64,000 bases of DNA from HKST-UBA178 sp965223815 (GTDB lineage: Bacteria; Pseudomonadota; Gammaproteobacteria; Chromatiales; Chromatiaceae), in NCBI GenBank assembly GCA_965223815.1, contig OZ245019.1, forward strand, positions 2,914,001-2,978,000, read 5' to 3'. The position numbers and the translations under genes were made by a program. The notes beneath the pieces were generated by a model. That model saw only the letters and a list, made by a program, of their open reading frames with translations, searched no databases and was not told the DNA's origin. Shown piece after piece: positions 36,647-45,650 of this stretch; the first letter of the stretch is position 1, and every line of letters begins with the position of its first letter.

Positions 36647-37708
36647 ATGTCTACCGACGCCGGATTTATTGATCTCCGAATAAATAACCGGTCAGATCAA
36701 CAATTTGAGAGCTTCTGGCCCAGCTTCACCGACATCATGACCGTGATCGTGATGATCTTTATGATCGCCATGGTGATCTTATTATTGCGCAATATCGAAC
36801 TGGTAACGAAACTGCGAGCCACAATGGCCGCGGAGCGTTCAGCCATAGAACTCGCTCGCACCACCGGTGAGGAGAAAGAGGGGCTGTCGCTGCGCCTGAT
36901 CGCTGCGGAGAACGAGCTCGCTATTCGCAGGATGCAACAACTGAAAATGGAGGAGACGATTCGCGGACAGGAACTGCTCCTCGAGAGCCAAGAGGATGAA
37001 ATAGCCGCTCTCCAAGCCGCTAACAACACCCTGAGCCTGGAGAGTGAACGGCGGGAGGAACAAAGAAGGGAGCTGGCGGAACGACTTGACCGCAGCAATA
37101 ACAAAGCCGCATCGCTGCAGGCATCCCTCGACAGCCTGCGACAAGTACTAAACACCACGCTCAACGAACTGGCGGATTCACAGCGCCAGCTCTCCAGAAT
37201 CCAGCAGGATGTCGCTCAACTGCAGCAGCTGCAGGAAGAGGCGGAAAAACGCTATGAGGCACTGGACAAACGCTATGGGGAGCAGTCGCTGGCACTGTTG
37301 GAAGCTAAAAGCGCCATGCGGCGTTCTGGTTTCCAGCTCAATGTGTTGCAAGGTGAGTATGATGATTTAAAAATCCGCTACAACGAACTGTTTCGCCCGG
37401 CGCGCTCACCCGCAGGGCGATTCTTGGTGGAGGTCCGTTACTACAAGCTGGATGGCGAACGACGGATAGAGGTTGCTACCGATGCCGATAGCGGATTTAG
37501 GCGGGTGACTCGTGGTGAATTAGAAAAAATCCTAACTGTCCTCAAAGAGAGTAAAAAGGAAGGCCTCTACATCAAGGTGATTTTTCCGGAAGATAGCGGC
37601 CTAACCTACAACGAAGCGTGGAAATTTACTTCCGGGCTTCATGCCCGCTATGACTACTACTCCCAGGAAAGAGCAGAAGCACCCAGTCTGCCCATAGAGA
37701 GCGAGTAG
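36647..37708 (+). CDS. ExbD/MotB-like protein with long coiled coil
   Basis: A 353-residue membrane protein. A cytosolic N-terminus leads into one membrane segment, FWPSFTDIMTVIVMIFMIAMVILLL split here as FWPSFTDIMTVIVM plus IFMIAMVILLL, with aspartate in the position of the proton-carrying Asp of MotB/ExbD. Residues about 60-230 are a near-continuous coiled coil rich in E, L, Q and R. The C-terminal 85 residues (VEVRYYKLDGERRIEVATD to LTYNEAWKFTSGLHARYD) have the strand-helix-strand-helix pattern of the ExbD/TolR periplasmic domain. No OmpA peptidoglycan-binding motif is seen. ATG 36647 is chosen; ATG 36572 is possible. Confidence 0.68.
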   Translation: MSTDAGFIDLRINNRSDQQFESFWPSFTDIMTVIVMIFMIAMVILLLRNIELVTKLRATMAAERSAIELARTTGEEKEGLSLRLIAAENELAIRRMQQLKMEETIRGQELLLESQEDEIAALQAANNTLSLESERREEQRRELAERLDRSNNKAASLQASLDSLRQVLNTTLNELADSQRQLSRIQQDVAQLQQLQEEAEKRYEALDKRYGEQSLALLEAKSAMRRSGFQLNVLQGEYDDLKIRYNELFRPARSPAGRFLVEVRYYKLDGERRIEVATDADSGFRRVTRGELEKILTVLKESKKEGLYIKVIFPEDSGLTYNEAWKFTSGLHARYDYYSQERAEAPSLPIESE

Positions 37709-37725
37709 GAATTCGGGCCCGCAGT

Positions 37726-38976
37726 GTGATTTCAGCACCATCCCGGGGTCGTGTCTTCGTGCGCATACTTCTGCCCTTTGCCCTCGGGTATTTCCTCTCC
37801 TATCTGTTTCGCACCATCAATGCAGTGCTCTCACCCGATCTGGTTGCGGAACTGGGACTTGGTGCCGATGATCTCGGTTTGCTCACTGCCACCTATTTCA
37901 TTACTTTCGCCGTCGCGCAGCTACCGCTGGGGGTTCTCCTGGACCGCTACGGTCCCCGCAAGATCGAAGCCTCACTGCTGCTACTGGCAGCACTAGGTGC
38001 CTTGATTTTTGCGCTCGGTGACCAGACTGCTCACCTAATTCTGGGAAGAGGTCTGATCGGCCTCGGCGTATCGGCCTGCCTGATGGCGGCTTTCAAGGCT
38101 TTCACCCAGTGGTTCGATAGCCGTCAGCTTCCCTTGATAAATGGCATAATCATGGCTTCCGGCGGTTTGGGCGCCCTGGCTGCAACCGCTCCGGTGGAGC
38201 ACCTGCTTCAAGTCACCGATTGGCGAGGCGTTTTTCTGCTCTTGTCGGTTGTCACGCTGCTCAGCGCAAGCACCATTTTTCTGGTGGTGCCAGATGCGCC
38301 GGTGCCAATGGGCCGTGAGGATTTGCGCAGCCAGATACAGGGCATCAAGACCATTTTCTCCGACGCTTTCTTCTGGCGTGTGGTACCTCTGGCCATGTTG
38401 TCCCAATCATCCTTCATCTCCATTCAAAGCCTCTGGTCCGGCCCTTGGCTGAGAGATGTTGCCGGACTCAGTAGAGCCGAATCCGCGGATGTTCTTCTGC
38501 TTATTGCCATCGCGATGATGAGCGGTTTTCTCGGTATGGGCTTTCTCGCAGAGCGACTGGCCCGGCTCGGCATTTCTCCGGTACAGGTGTCGGGGGCCGG
38601 CATGCTGCTATTTATCCTGACTCAGTCAATAATTGTGGTTATTCCCAGCTCGGAATGGGTAACAACTGTTTGGCTGCTGTTCGGGTTTTTCGGAACAGCG
38701 GGTATTATTCAATATGCGGGTTTGTCACAACATTTTCCCCCGCATCTCGCTGGGAGGGTGAATACGGCGATCAATCTGCTGGTTTTCGTATCCGCTTTTC
38801 TACTGCAGTGGGCTGCGGGCGCTATCATCAACCAATGGCCTCGAGAATCTCCAGATCAATACTCCCAGACCGGCTACCAAGTGGCTTTCGGCCTTCTCCT
38901 CGCTTTGCAGATCGCAGCCTTTATCTGGTTTATTCTTCCCGCAAACCAGGCCGGGACAGCGAGCCGACCACAATGA
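37726..38976 (+). CDS. Major facilitator superfamily transporter
   Basis: A 416-residue protein with about twelve membrane segments. The MFS signature after the second segment appears as LPLGVLLDRYGPRKIEA, and ILGRGLIGLGVSACLMAAFKA is the fourth segment. It resembles nitrate/nitrite or hexuronate-like sugar-phosphate antiporters only weakly, so the substrate is left open. The GTG start lies 17 bp after the ExbD-like gene on the same strand, and the next gene starts 19 bp after its end, suggesting co-transcription. Confidence 0.88.
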   Translation: MISAPSRGRVFVRILLPFALGYFLSYLFRTINAVLSPDLVAELGLGADDLGLLTATYFITFAVAQLPLGVLLDRYGPRKIEASLLLLAALGALIFALGDQTAHLILGRGLIGLGVSACLMAAFKAFTQWFDSRQLPLINGIIMASGGLGALAATAPVEHLLQVTDWRGVFLLLSVVTLLSASTIFLVVPDAPVPMGREDLRSQIQGIKTIFSDAFFWRVVPLAMLSQSSFISIQSLWSGPWLRDVAGLSRAESADVLLLIAIAMMSGFLGMGFLAERLARLGISPVQVSGAGMLLFILTQSIIVVIPSSEWVTTVWLLFGFFGTAGIIQYAGLSQHFPPHLAGRVNTAINLLVFVSAFLLQWAAGAIINQWPRESPDQYSQTGYQVAFGLLLALQIAAFIWFILPANQAGTASRPQ

Positions 38977-38995
38977 CCTCAAACCGGTGTCGCTG

Positions 38996-39847
38996 ATGTC
39001 ACGTTTCTCCATCGACGGCCTGCTCCCCTATTTAGTGATTCCGGTAGCGATATACTTGGGAATGTTACTGCTGCTGTACCTGATGCAATCACGGCTCATC
39101 TACTACCCCAACCTCCCCTCCCGCGATCTTGAAACCACTCCCGCCGCCCTGGGGTTGGAATTTCGCTCGCTGACTATTTCCACGACCGACGATATCCGCC
39201 TTCACGCTTGGTTTCTCCCCGCAGAGAAGCCACGTGCAACATTGCTGTTCTGCCATGGCAACGCGGGAAATATTTCCCACCGCCTGGATACTCTGAGAAT
39301 TTTCCACGGCTTAGGGCTGAATGTTCTGATTTTTGACTATCGGGGTTATGGGCTCAGTGAAGGTAGCCCATCTGAGTCGGGAAGCTATGAAGATGCGCAA
39401 GCGGTCTGGAGGTATTTGCGCGATGATTTAGGAATTCCCGCCGACAAGATCCTCATATTCGGGCGATCGCTAGGAGGCGCGGTGGCGGCCAACCTGGCCA
39501 CCCGGTATGCTGCCGGTGGTTTGATACTCGAATCGACTTTCACTTCAGTACCGGATCTGGCTGCATCTCTCTATCCCTTTTTTCCCGTCCGTTGGCTAAG
39601 CCGCTTCGGTTACCATACTCAACAAGCCCTGAGTTCGATTAGCGCTCCGATACTGGTTGCGCACAGTCCGGACGACGAAGTGATTCCGTTTGAGCATGGT
39701 GAGCGACTGTTCCAATCGGCAACTCCGCCGAAGACGTTCCTCAAGCTATCCGGGGGCCATAATGATGGTTTCCTTCAGAGCGGGGAAACCTATATCCGTG
39801 GCCTCGACCTGTTCATCGAATCCCTGAGCAGCTCGCCTCAGAGTTGA
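38996..39847 (+). CDS. Membrane-anchored alpha/beta hydrolase (YfhR/BEM46 type)
   Basis: A 283-residue serine hydrolase. An N-terminal membrane segment (YLVIPVAIYLGMLLLLYLM) is followed by RLIYYPNLPSRD and the hydrolase core: LLFCHGNAGNISHRLD, IFDYRGYGLSEGSPSESG, nucleophile elbow FGRSLGGAVAANLA, acid in VAHSPDDEVIPFEHGE and histidine in LSGGHNDGFLQSG. This is the FrsA/BEM46/YfhR layout. ATG 38996 is preferred over GTG 38987. Substrate unknown. Confidence 0.88.
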   Translation: MSRFSIDGLLPYLVIPVAIYLGMLLLLYLMQSRLIYYPNLPSRDLETTPAALGLEFRSLTISTTDDIRLHAWFLPAEKPRATLLFCHGNAGNISHRLDTLRIFHGLGLNVLIFDYRGYGLSEGSPSESGSYEDAQAVWRYLRDDLGIPADKILIFGRSLGGAVAANLATRYAAGGLILESTFTSVPDLAASLYPFFPVRWLSRFGYHTQQALSSISAPILVAHSPDDEVIPFEHGERLFQSATPPKTFLKLSGGHNDGFLQSGETYIRGLDLFIESLSSSPQS

Positions 39848-39992
39848 CCGAAATCAGCTCTAAACCTGGCAAACCGAGCTCACTGAAACAATACTTACAG
39901 AGAGAACGCTGACATCTTGACGGCAGATGGGTCTTGGCCGATTGGCATTACGCGGCGGGGACTATTGGAACACGAGCTCAAGGATAACGGAC

Positions 39993-40748
39993 ATGTCTTT
40001 CAGTGGAATCATTCTATTACGCACTCACCGCAAATGGGCTGTTGTCTTTTTTCTACTGTTTTTCATTGGCAATACCCACAGCGATGATGCATTTCAGCAA
40101 CAGAGGGATGCGATGATCGAGGAAATCGAAGCGGACGTTCGGGCGACGGTGGCATATATCAAGAAAGACGCTCTCGACGCACGTGTAATGGAGGTAATGG
40201 CCAGCGTTCCCAGGCACGAGTTCGTTCCAGACAACGAAATACCCCATGCCTACGAGAACAGGCCACTTCCCATCGGCCACGGCCAAACTATCTCCCAACC
40301 CTATATCGTGGCGTTGATGACGGATCTGTTGCAGCTTTCCGCCGACGATCGTGTACTGGAGATCGGTACCGGTTCCGGATATCAGGCCGCAGTGCTGGCG
40401 ACATTGGTGGCTGATGTCTATTCCATCGAGATTATCGAGGCATTGGGTACTCGGGCTGCGGAACGCTTCTCCCGACTGAAATACCGAAACATACATACCC
40501 GGATAGCCGACGGGTTTCATGGCTGGGAATCAGAAGCCCCTTTCGATGCCATCATTGTTACCGCCGCCTCCAGTCAGATTCCCCCTCCATTGATTGCGCA
40601 GCTTAAACCCGGCGGGCGCATGGTGATTCCGGTCGGCGGCCGCTTTCAGGTGCAGCAGCTGATGCTTGTCGACAAATCACCCGCAGGTGCTTTAACAACA
40701 CGTCAGATACTTCCTGTACGCTTTGTCCCGCTTACCGGTAGTCATTGA
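39993..40748 (+). CDS. pcm: Exported protein-L-isoaspartate O-methyltransferase
   Basis: Repairs isoaspartyl residues by SAM-dependent methylation. The catalytic domain is complete: VPRHEFVPDNEIPHAYENRPLPIGHGQTISQP in pieces, the SAM motif VLEIGTGSGYQAAVLA, IIVTAASSQIPPPLIAQL and GGRMVIPVGG. Unlike the usual cytosolic enzyme of about 210 residues, this 251-residue form has a signal peptide (KWAVVFFLLFFIGNTHS, residues 14-30), so it appears to act in the periplasm. ATG 39993 has AAGGA upstream. Whether SAM is available outside the cytosol is an open question. Confidence 0.9.
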   Translation: MSFSGIILLRTHRKWAVVFFLLFFIGNTHSDDAFQQQRDAMIEEIEADVRATVAYIKKDALDARVMEVMASVPRHEFVPDNEIPHAYENRPLPIGHGQTISQPYIVALMTDLLQLSADDRVLEIGTGSGYQAAVLATLVADVYSIEIIEALGTRAAERFSRLKYRNIHTRIADGFHGWESEAPFDAIIVTAASSQIPPPLIAQLKPGGRMVIPVGGRFQVQQLMLVDKSPAGALTTRQILPVRFVPLTGSH

Positions 40749-40811
40749 TGTCGGCCTTGGGAAACGACGGATCACTCGTCAGCCGAGTTTTCTGAACGGT
40801 ATCTCCGAATC

Positions 40812-43268
40812 TTGAATACAGACCGCAACCTGATACTCAGCCCGCTGCCTGAAGCACGTCCACCCTATTTCGCACTGCTGCTCATCTCCGCCGCGGCTTT
40901 AGCGTTTGAAGTACTGTTGATGCGCCTGTTCTCGATCATTCAGTGGCACCACTTTGCCTATATGATTATCAGTCTGGCGCTCCTGGGCTACGGCGCCAGC
41001 GGAACCCTCATGAGCATCTTCGGTGATAGGTTGGCGGCCCACTTCACGACAACATTCGCCGCCTGTTCACTACTTTTCGGATCGAGTGCATTGGGTTGTT
41101 TCCTTATCACACAGCAGCTCCCCTTCAATACGTTGGAAATTGCCTGGAATCTCAGCCAGTGGGGTTACCTGTTATTGAGCTATCTATTGCTGTTTACTCC
41201 CTTTTTTTTCGCTGCGCTCTGCATTGGCTTGAGTTTTATACGCTTCAAGCGATGTATTTCCAAAATATACGCCTTTGATCTGATCGGGGCTGGTTGCGGT
41301 GCGCTTGGAGTCATCCTGCTAATGCGCTATTTCACCCCAACCCAAATCCTGCAGTGGGTGGCGGCGTTGGGTTTTGGGGCGGCAGCGCTGGTATCGCTCG
41401 GAAAAACAGCGCCCGGATACCGGTTTCAATCCGCTATCCTCGTACTTCTGGCGATCCTGATCGGCGGGCTTCCCCCCTCGTTCATTCAGCTAAATCAGTC
41501 CCCATACAAGCCGCTGCAGCAGATGCTTCAGGTGAAAGGAGCAAGGCTTGTTCAAGAGTCGTTCAGCCCGCTCGGGATGATTTCACTAATCGAGAATCCC
41601 CTGATTCCGCTACGCATCGCGGAAGGATTGAGCCTCAACAGCAGTGCTCATCTACCGGCCCAACTAGGCCTATTCCTCGATGGAGAGTTGATCGGCGCGT
41701 TGAACCGCTACCAGGGAGATCGGAGAACGCTAGCCTGGCTGGACCAACAGACGTCCGCTCTGCCCTACCATTTATCTCAGCCCCAACGCGTGTTGAGCCT
41801 AGGACTTGGAGGTGGCGGCGGTATTCTGCAAGGGATTTATCACAATGCATCCAATATTGAAGTAGTGGAAGATAACCGGAAGCTGATCGAAATCGTCCGG
41901 GATACCTATGGCGACTACACAGGCTGGCGCCATTTTGCCAGCCAGGTACAGCTTCATTCCAGCCAGCCGCGCAGTTTCATGTCAGCTTCGAGTGCAGCCT
42001 ATGATCTCATTCAGATATCATTGGTGGATGGCGCCGGCGCGGGCTCTGGTGGCGTGTATGGGCTTAATGAGAATTACCTATACACGAGCGAGGCCATCTC
42101 TCAGTACTTATCGCGTTTGACACCGGGGGGCATGCTGGCCATCACCCGTTGGATCAATCTGCCGCCGCGGGATGGAATCAAACTTTTGGCGACAGTAACC
42201 GCTGGCCTTCGGCTCTCGGGTATTCAGGACAATGCATCCAGGTTGCTCTTCATCAGAGGCTGGAAGACCAGCACACTGATCGTAAAGAACGGTCCGGTGG
42301 AAGCGGTGGATATCGACAGAGCACGGCGGTTCAGTGCTCAGCGCTCCTTCGACCTGATCTACTACCCAGGCATTCAGCAGGAGGAGGTCAACCGCCACAA
42401 TTTGTTGCCACTGCCCTATTTTCACCAGGGTGCCAAGGCTCTCTTGGGTGATGAAGCTAACAAATATATAGACCGCTACAAATTCGATATTCGTCCAGCG
42501 AGAGATGACCGCCCTTTTTTTTTCGATTTCTTCAGGTGGCGCACGCTCCCCGAGATACTCTCGCTATTTCATATGGGCGGCATGTCACTGCTGGAGTTGG
42601 GCTATCCGATCCTGATACTCACCCTGGCACAAGCCCTGTTACTGAGCATAATACTCTTGCTCCTTCCCTTGATGTCCATGAAGCGTCGCCATTCGAACAT
42701 ACAGCCGTCTCGACTGGTGCAGACTACGGGCTACTTTCTAGTTATTGGGTTGAGCTATATGTTGATCGAGATGGCATTCATCCAGAAGTTCGTTCTCTTT
42801 CTTGACCATCCTATCTATTCTGTGGCGATACTGCTTTGCGGTTTTCTGGTTTTTTCCGGGATCGGAAGTGGCTTCGTACATAGACTGAAAGAGCGCAACT
42901 TAAGCGGTACTGGCTTGCTGCTGCTGATGCTGGTCATCGGCGCACTGGCGCTGGCCAATCTTTGGGCAATGCCACTACTTTTCACCCACTTTGCCGACCT
43001 ATCGCTGGTTTCGAAGACGCTGCTTACACTAGCCATGATCTCTCCCCTCGCATTTTTTATGGGCATGCCATTTCCCATCGGTCTGACACGAATCGCAACA
43101 CAAAGCCCCCAGCTAACTCCCTGGGCCTGGGGGACCAACGGCTTTGCCTCGCTGCTCGGTGCCATTGTGGCCACGCTGCTGGCGATACATATTGGATTCC
43201 AAGGTGTGGTTGTTATAGCGGTGATGGGGTATGTCGTTGCTGGGCTGTTCGCCCAACCAAGTCGCTAA
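40812..43268 (+). CDS. Multi-pass membrane protein with spermidine-synthase-like domain
   Basis: An 818-residue protein. N-terminal membrane block of about six segments (FALLLISAAALAFEVLLMRLF to about residue 225), then a soluble Rossmann domain with RVLSLGLGGGGGILQGIY and VVEDNRKLIEIVRDTYGDY, as in spermidine synthases, then a C-terminal block of about seven membrane segments. Such fused proteins are often annotated as spermidine synthase-like transporters, but a polyamine reaction is not demonstrated. The start is TTG 40812, with no convincing ATG before the first membrane segment. It follows pcm by 63 bp. Confidence 0.8.
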   Translation: MNTDRNLILSPLPEARPPYFALLLISAAALAFEVLLMRLFSIIQWHHFAYMIISLALLGYGASGTLMSIFGDRLAAHFTTTFAACSLLFGSSALGCFLITQQLPFNTLEIAWNLSQWGYLLLSYLLLFTPFFFAALCIGLSFIRFKRCISKIYAFDLIGAGCGALGVILLMRYFTPTQILQWVAALGFGAAALVSLGKTAPGYRFQSAILVLLAILIGGLPPSFIQLNQSPYKPLQQMLQVKGARLVQESFSPLGMISLIENPLIPLRIAEGLSLNSSAHLPAQLGLFLDGELIGALNRYQGDRRTLAWLDQQTSALPYHLSQPQRVLSLGLGGGGGILQGIYHNASNIEVVEDNRKLIEIVRDTYGDYTGWRHFASQVQLHSSQPRSFMSASSAAYDLIQISLVDGAGAGSGGVYGLNENYLYTSEAISQYLSRLTPGGMLAITRWINLPPRDGIKLLATVTAGLRLSGIQDNASRLLFIRGWKTSTLIVKNGPVEAVDIDRARRFSAQRSFDLIYYPGIQQEEVNRHNLLPLPYFHQGAKALLGDEANKYIDRYKFDIRPARDDRPFFFDFFRWRTLPEILSLFHMGGMSLLELGYPILILTLAQALLLSIILLLLPLMSMKRRHSNIQPSRLVQTTGYFLVIGLSYMLIEMAFIQKFVLFLDHPIYSVAILLCGFLVFSGIGSGFVHRLKERNLSGTGLLLLMLVIGALALANLWAMPLLFTHFADLSLVSKTLLTLAMISPLAFFMGMPFPIGLTRIATQSPQLTPWAWGTNGFASLLGAIVATLLAIHIGFQGVVVIAVMGYVVAGLFAQPSR

Positions 43269-43619
43269 CTGCTAGTTGAGCATCAAGTCCCAGCCTGGGG
43301 CGGAATGGCAATCCGGCGCTGTTGACTTGATTACAGAATAGAACAACCCGCGAATAGAAGCGTTCAAAACCCCGTTGGAGTATGAACCCGCTAATCGCGA
43401 ACCAGATCAGCAAGTATGGGGACTCTGTGCCACATCAGGCTATTCCTGACTTCGGAACTGCTCAACAGCGGCAGCAATCAATCCCTTGCTCCGGTTTCCG
43501 CTTAGGTTCCGCGAAAGTGCGGGCTCATACTGCAACAGGGTCTTGAATATACTGAACGGCAACGACGGCGATTCCTTTAGACTTGGACTTACCTTCCCCT
43601 TGGGGCCAACGGCTGGACA
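43269..43619. other. 351-bp gene-free region
   Basis: Between the end of the membrane protein gene and the convergent SDR gene. I see no ORF with family resemblance, no terminator hairpin with a T-run, and no repeat. Confidence 0.4.
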
Positions 43620-44333
43620 TTACCAGGAAATCGGGCTCCGCTGGCGGAAAAATCCCCCGCTGGGGCCATCATCCGGCAGGGTAGCGAGCCAGACGATGGT
43701 ATCCGCTCCTTCTGCTGGAGTCAGATCGGCGCCGGCTCCTCCCATGTCCGTACGCACCCAACCCGGACAGACCGAATTGACCTTGATCTGAGTATCCCGC
43801 AGTTCATCTGCGACAATACGAGTCACCGCATTCAACGCCGTTTTAGAGAGCCGGTATCCCGGACAGCAGCCATTCATCTCACTGAGCTGGCCCATTCCCG
43901 AAGATACATTGACCACCCTGCCACGGCCGTTCATTAGGGGGATAAGCCGTTGACAGAGACGCAGCGGACCATATGTGTTGGTCTCTATACTTGTCCTCAG
44001 TGTATCGAGCTTTGCCTCGAATACACTGCTGCTACCCCCATGCGACGGAGTGTCCGGGAAAATACCCGCGTTGTTAACCAGCACATCGAGCCGGCCGTGA
44101 TATTCCTGAATATACCCGGTAAGGGCATCTATGCTTTCAGCATCGGTGACATCCAGGGGATGATAGTGAAGGCCCAAGCCAGGACCCTCGATCTGTTTCA
44201 CAGCCTGCCGGCCCAGGGAGGCATCACGGCTGGTGAGGATTACAGTCATCCCCAAGGCCGCGAGCTGACGGCAAGTCTCCAGACCCAAGCCCCTGTTGGC
44301 GCCTGTTACGAGAGCGATACGCAGATCAGTCAT
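43620..44333 (-). CDS. Short-chain dehydrogenase/reductase
   Basis: A 237-residue classical SDR. NAD(P) loop VTGANRGLGLE (residues 9-19), NNAGIF, the catalytic serine in VVNVSSGMGQ and YRLSK for Y-x-x-x-K are all present, and VNSVCPGWVRTDMGG is the typical cofactor-side loop. It resembles carbonyl reductases of the CBR1-like group. Substrate unknown; it is transcribed alone. Confidence 0.9.
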   Translation of the reverse strand: MTDLRIALVTGANRGLGLETCRQLAALGMTVILTSRDASLGRQAVKQIEGPGLGLHYHPLDVTDAESIDALTGYIQEYHGRLDVLVNNAGIFPDTPSHGGSSSVFEAKLDTLRTSIETNTYGPLRLCQRLIPLMNGRGRVVNVSSGMGQLSEMNGCCPGYRLSKTALNAVTRIVADELRDTQIKVNSVCPGWVRTDMGGAGADLTPAEGADTIVWLATLPDDGPSGGFFRQRSPISW

Positions 44334-44479
44334 AGCAGTAGCCCCTTGCCGCCGATAACATTCCCCTCATTATCAACCCTTGATTCCCGGGGTGGGTGAA
44401 ATGGCAGCACTTCCCAATGGTGGGTGATGGCCTAGATAACCGGACTTGGCTTACCTGCGGAAAATCCCATCAGTCTGGT

Positions 44480-44806
44480 TCAATGGGGCTTGGATGCCGC
44501 ATCCTTGATCGACTTGGCCGCCTCCTTCACCCCATCTTCCACGGCCTCGGCGGCCTCTTTCACTTCCTCCTCAACCTTGTCCGCAGTTTCTTTTACCTTT
44601 TCGATCGCCTGCTCCGCCGCAGTAGATGCATCCTCTACTACATCTGACAATACATCCCCCACCTCTTCGACACCGGACTCGAACGTATCGCCCATCTCCC
44701 GGGCCAGGTCCCCAAACTCATTGCGTACGCCTCGATTGGTGAGCACATGTCCAATGACCGCCCCTACAGCGGTTCCGAGCAACACGGGAATCAGTGGTAA
44801 AGCCAT
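44480..44806 (-). CDS. Small membrane-anchored amphipathic helix protein (YtxH-like)
   Basis: A 108-residue protein. One N-terminal membrane segment with small residues (PLIPVLLGTAVGAVIGHVL) is followed by about 80 residues of Ala/Glu/Lys/Val-rich amphipathic helix built of imperfect 11-residue units (VKETADKVEEEVKEAAEAV), like apolipoprotein- or LEA-type helices. YtxH-like stress proteins have this layout, but no function can be assigned. Its ATG has AGGAG upstream on the minus strand. Confidence 0.65.
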   Translation of the reverse strand: MALPLIPVLLGTAVGAVIGHVLTNRGVRNEFGDLAREMGDTFESGVEEVGDVLSDVVEDASTAAEQAIEKVKETADKVEEEVKEAAEAVEDGVKEAAKSIKDAASKPH

Positions 44807-45128
44807 ATCTATCTCCTTTCGTCCCGAACCAAACCTACCCGACCTTCCAATGCCTGCGAGCAGGTACAGCCTGGTGATAAAACCAACGTATTCGCTGATT
44901 GTAGACGCTCTGAATCCCAGTGTGACAGCTGTCGAGCAAAGTTAATGACCTGGCTCAAATAGTGGTTGAATTAGGGTCCGCACCCGACCATTATCCCTGG
45001 TGTCGCTCAAGGATGATGCAGACGATATCGAGCCTCCCAAAAACCAGGCCGCCGATCGGCAACCGGCTTGGAAGCCGCTGCGCGCTGGCTTATCCTTAGG
45101 CCAGTACCAACTTGTACTTGGAGAAACA
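44807..45128. other. 322-bp gene-free region
   Basis: Divergent gap between the YtxH-like and thioredoxin-like genes. An in-frame GTG at 45000 could start the latter earlier, but would put a charged stretch in front of its signal peptide. Nothing else recognised. Confidence 0.4.
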
Positions 45129-45650
45129 ATGTTCACTATATTGAGCGCCGGCTTTGAACTACGGCTACGCGGGATGCTGTTTGCCGTTGGATTGCTATTG
45201 CTTCCATGCTGGTCATTGGCGGCACCGCCAGAAGGGTATCGCTTTCTCTCTTACGGAGATGCAATGGCCGAGGCCGCCAGGCTCAATAAACCGGTTTTTC
45301 TCTACTTCGGGCGCTACGGCTGCAGTGTTTGCCTGAGAATGCACCAGGAAGTATTCACCGACCCGAAGATCAAAGCCCGATTCAACGACCATTTTGTCCT
45401 CGCCTATGTGGACACGGAGAGCGGTAACCGCGTCACCCTACCCAACAACGAGCGCATTACGGAAATGCAACTGGCTGCCAGGGTGAGAATTTTGGGTACA
45501 CCTACCTTCTTCTTTCTGGGCGCCGATCAAGCTCCCGTGATGAAGGTAAGTGGCTTCCAGTCTGCCGAAGAGATGCTGAAATACGACAGTTTTATCGAGG
45601 GGGGACACTACCGCACCCTCACTTTCAAAGACTATCTCTCCCAAAAATGA
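45129..45650 (+). CDS. Periplasmic thioredoxin-like protein
   Basis: A 173-residue exported thioredoxin-fold protein. The signal peptide is residues 15-34 (FAVGLLLLPCWSLAAPPEG) and the redox motif is YGCSVCLRMHQEV with C-S-V-C, followed by FVLAYVDTES and the cis-proline RILGTPTFFFL. It resembles SoxW/DsbD-gamma-like thioredoxins. ATG 45129 has GGAG upstream. Its stop overlaps the next ATG (ATGA), so its function is probably tied to the exported beta-propeller protein encoded next. Confidence 0.85.
   Translation: MFTILSAGFELRLRGMLFAVGLLLLPCWSLAAPPEGYRFLSYGDAMAEAARLNKPVFLYFGRYGCSVCLRMHQEVFTDPKIKARFNDHFVLAYVDTESGNRVTLPNNERITEMQLAARVRILGTPTFFFLGADQAPVMKVSGFQSAEEMLKYDSFIEGGHYRTLTFKDYLSQK

Noticed and set aside
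32346..37708. Zorya-type defence system from MotA-like plus MotB-like genes
   Set aside because: No ZorC/ZorD/ZorE-like genes, and the MotB-like protein has an ExbD-like end rather than an OmpA domain.
44396..44647. Plus-strand ORF of 83 residues with cysteine and leucine/phenylalanine-rich translation
   Set aside because: It is the complementary reading of the low-complexity YtxH-like gene and has no ribosome site.
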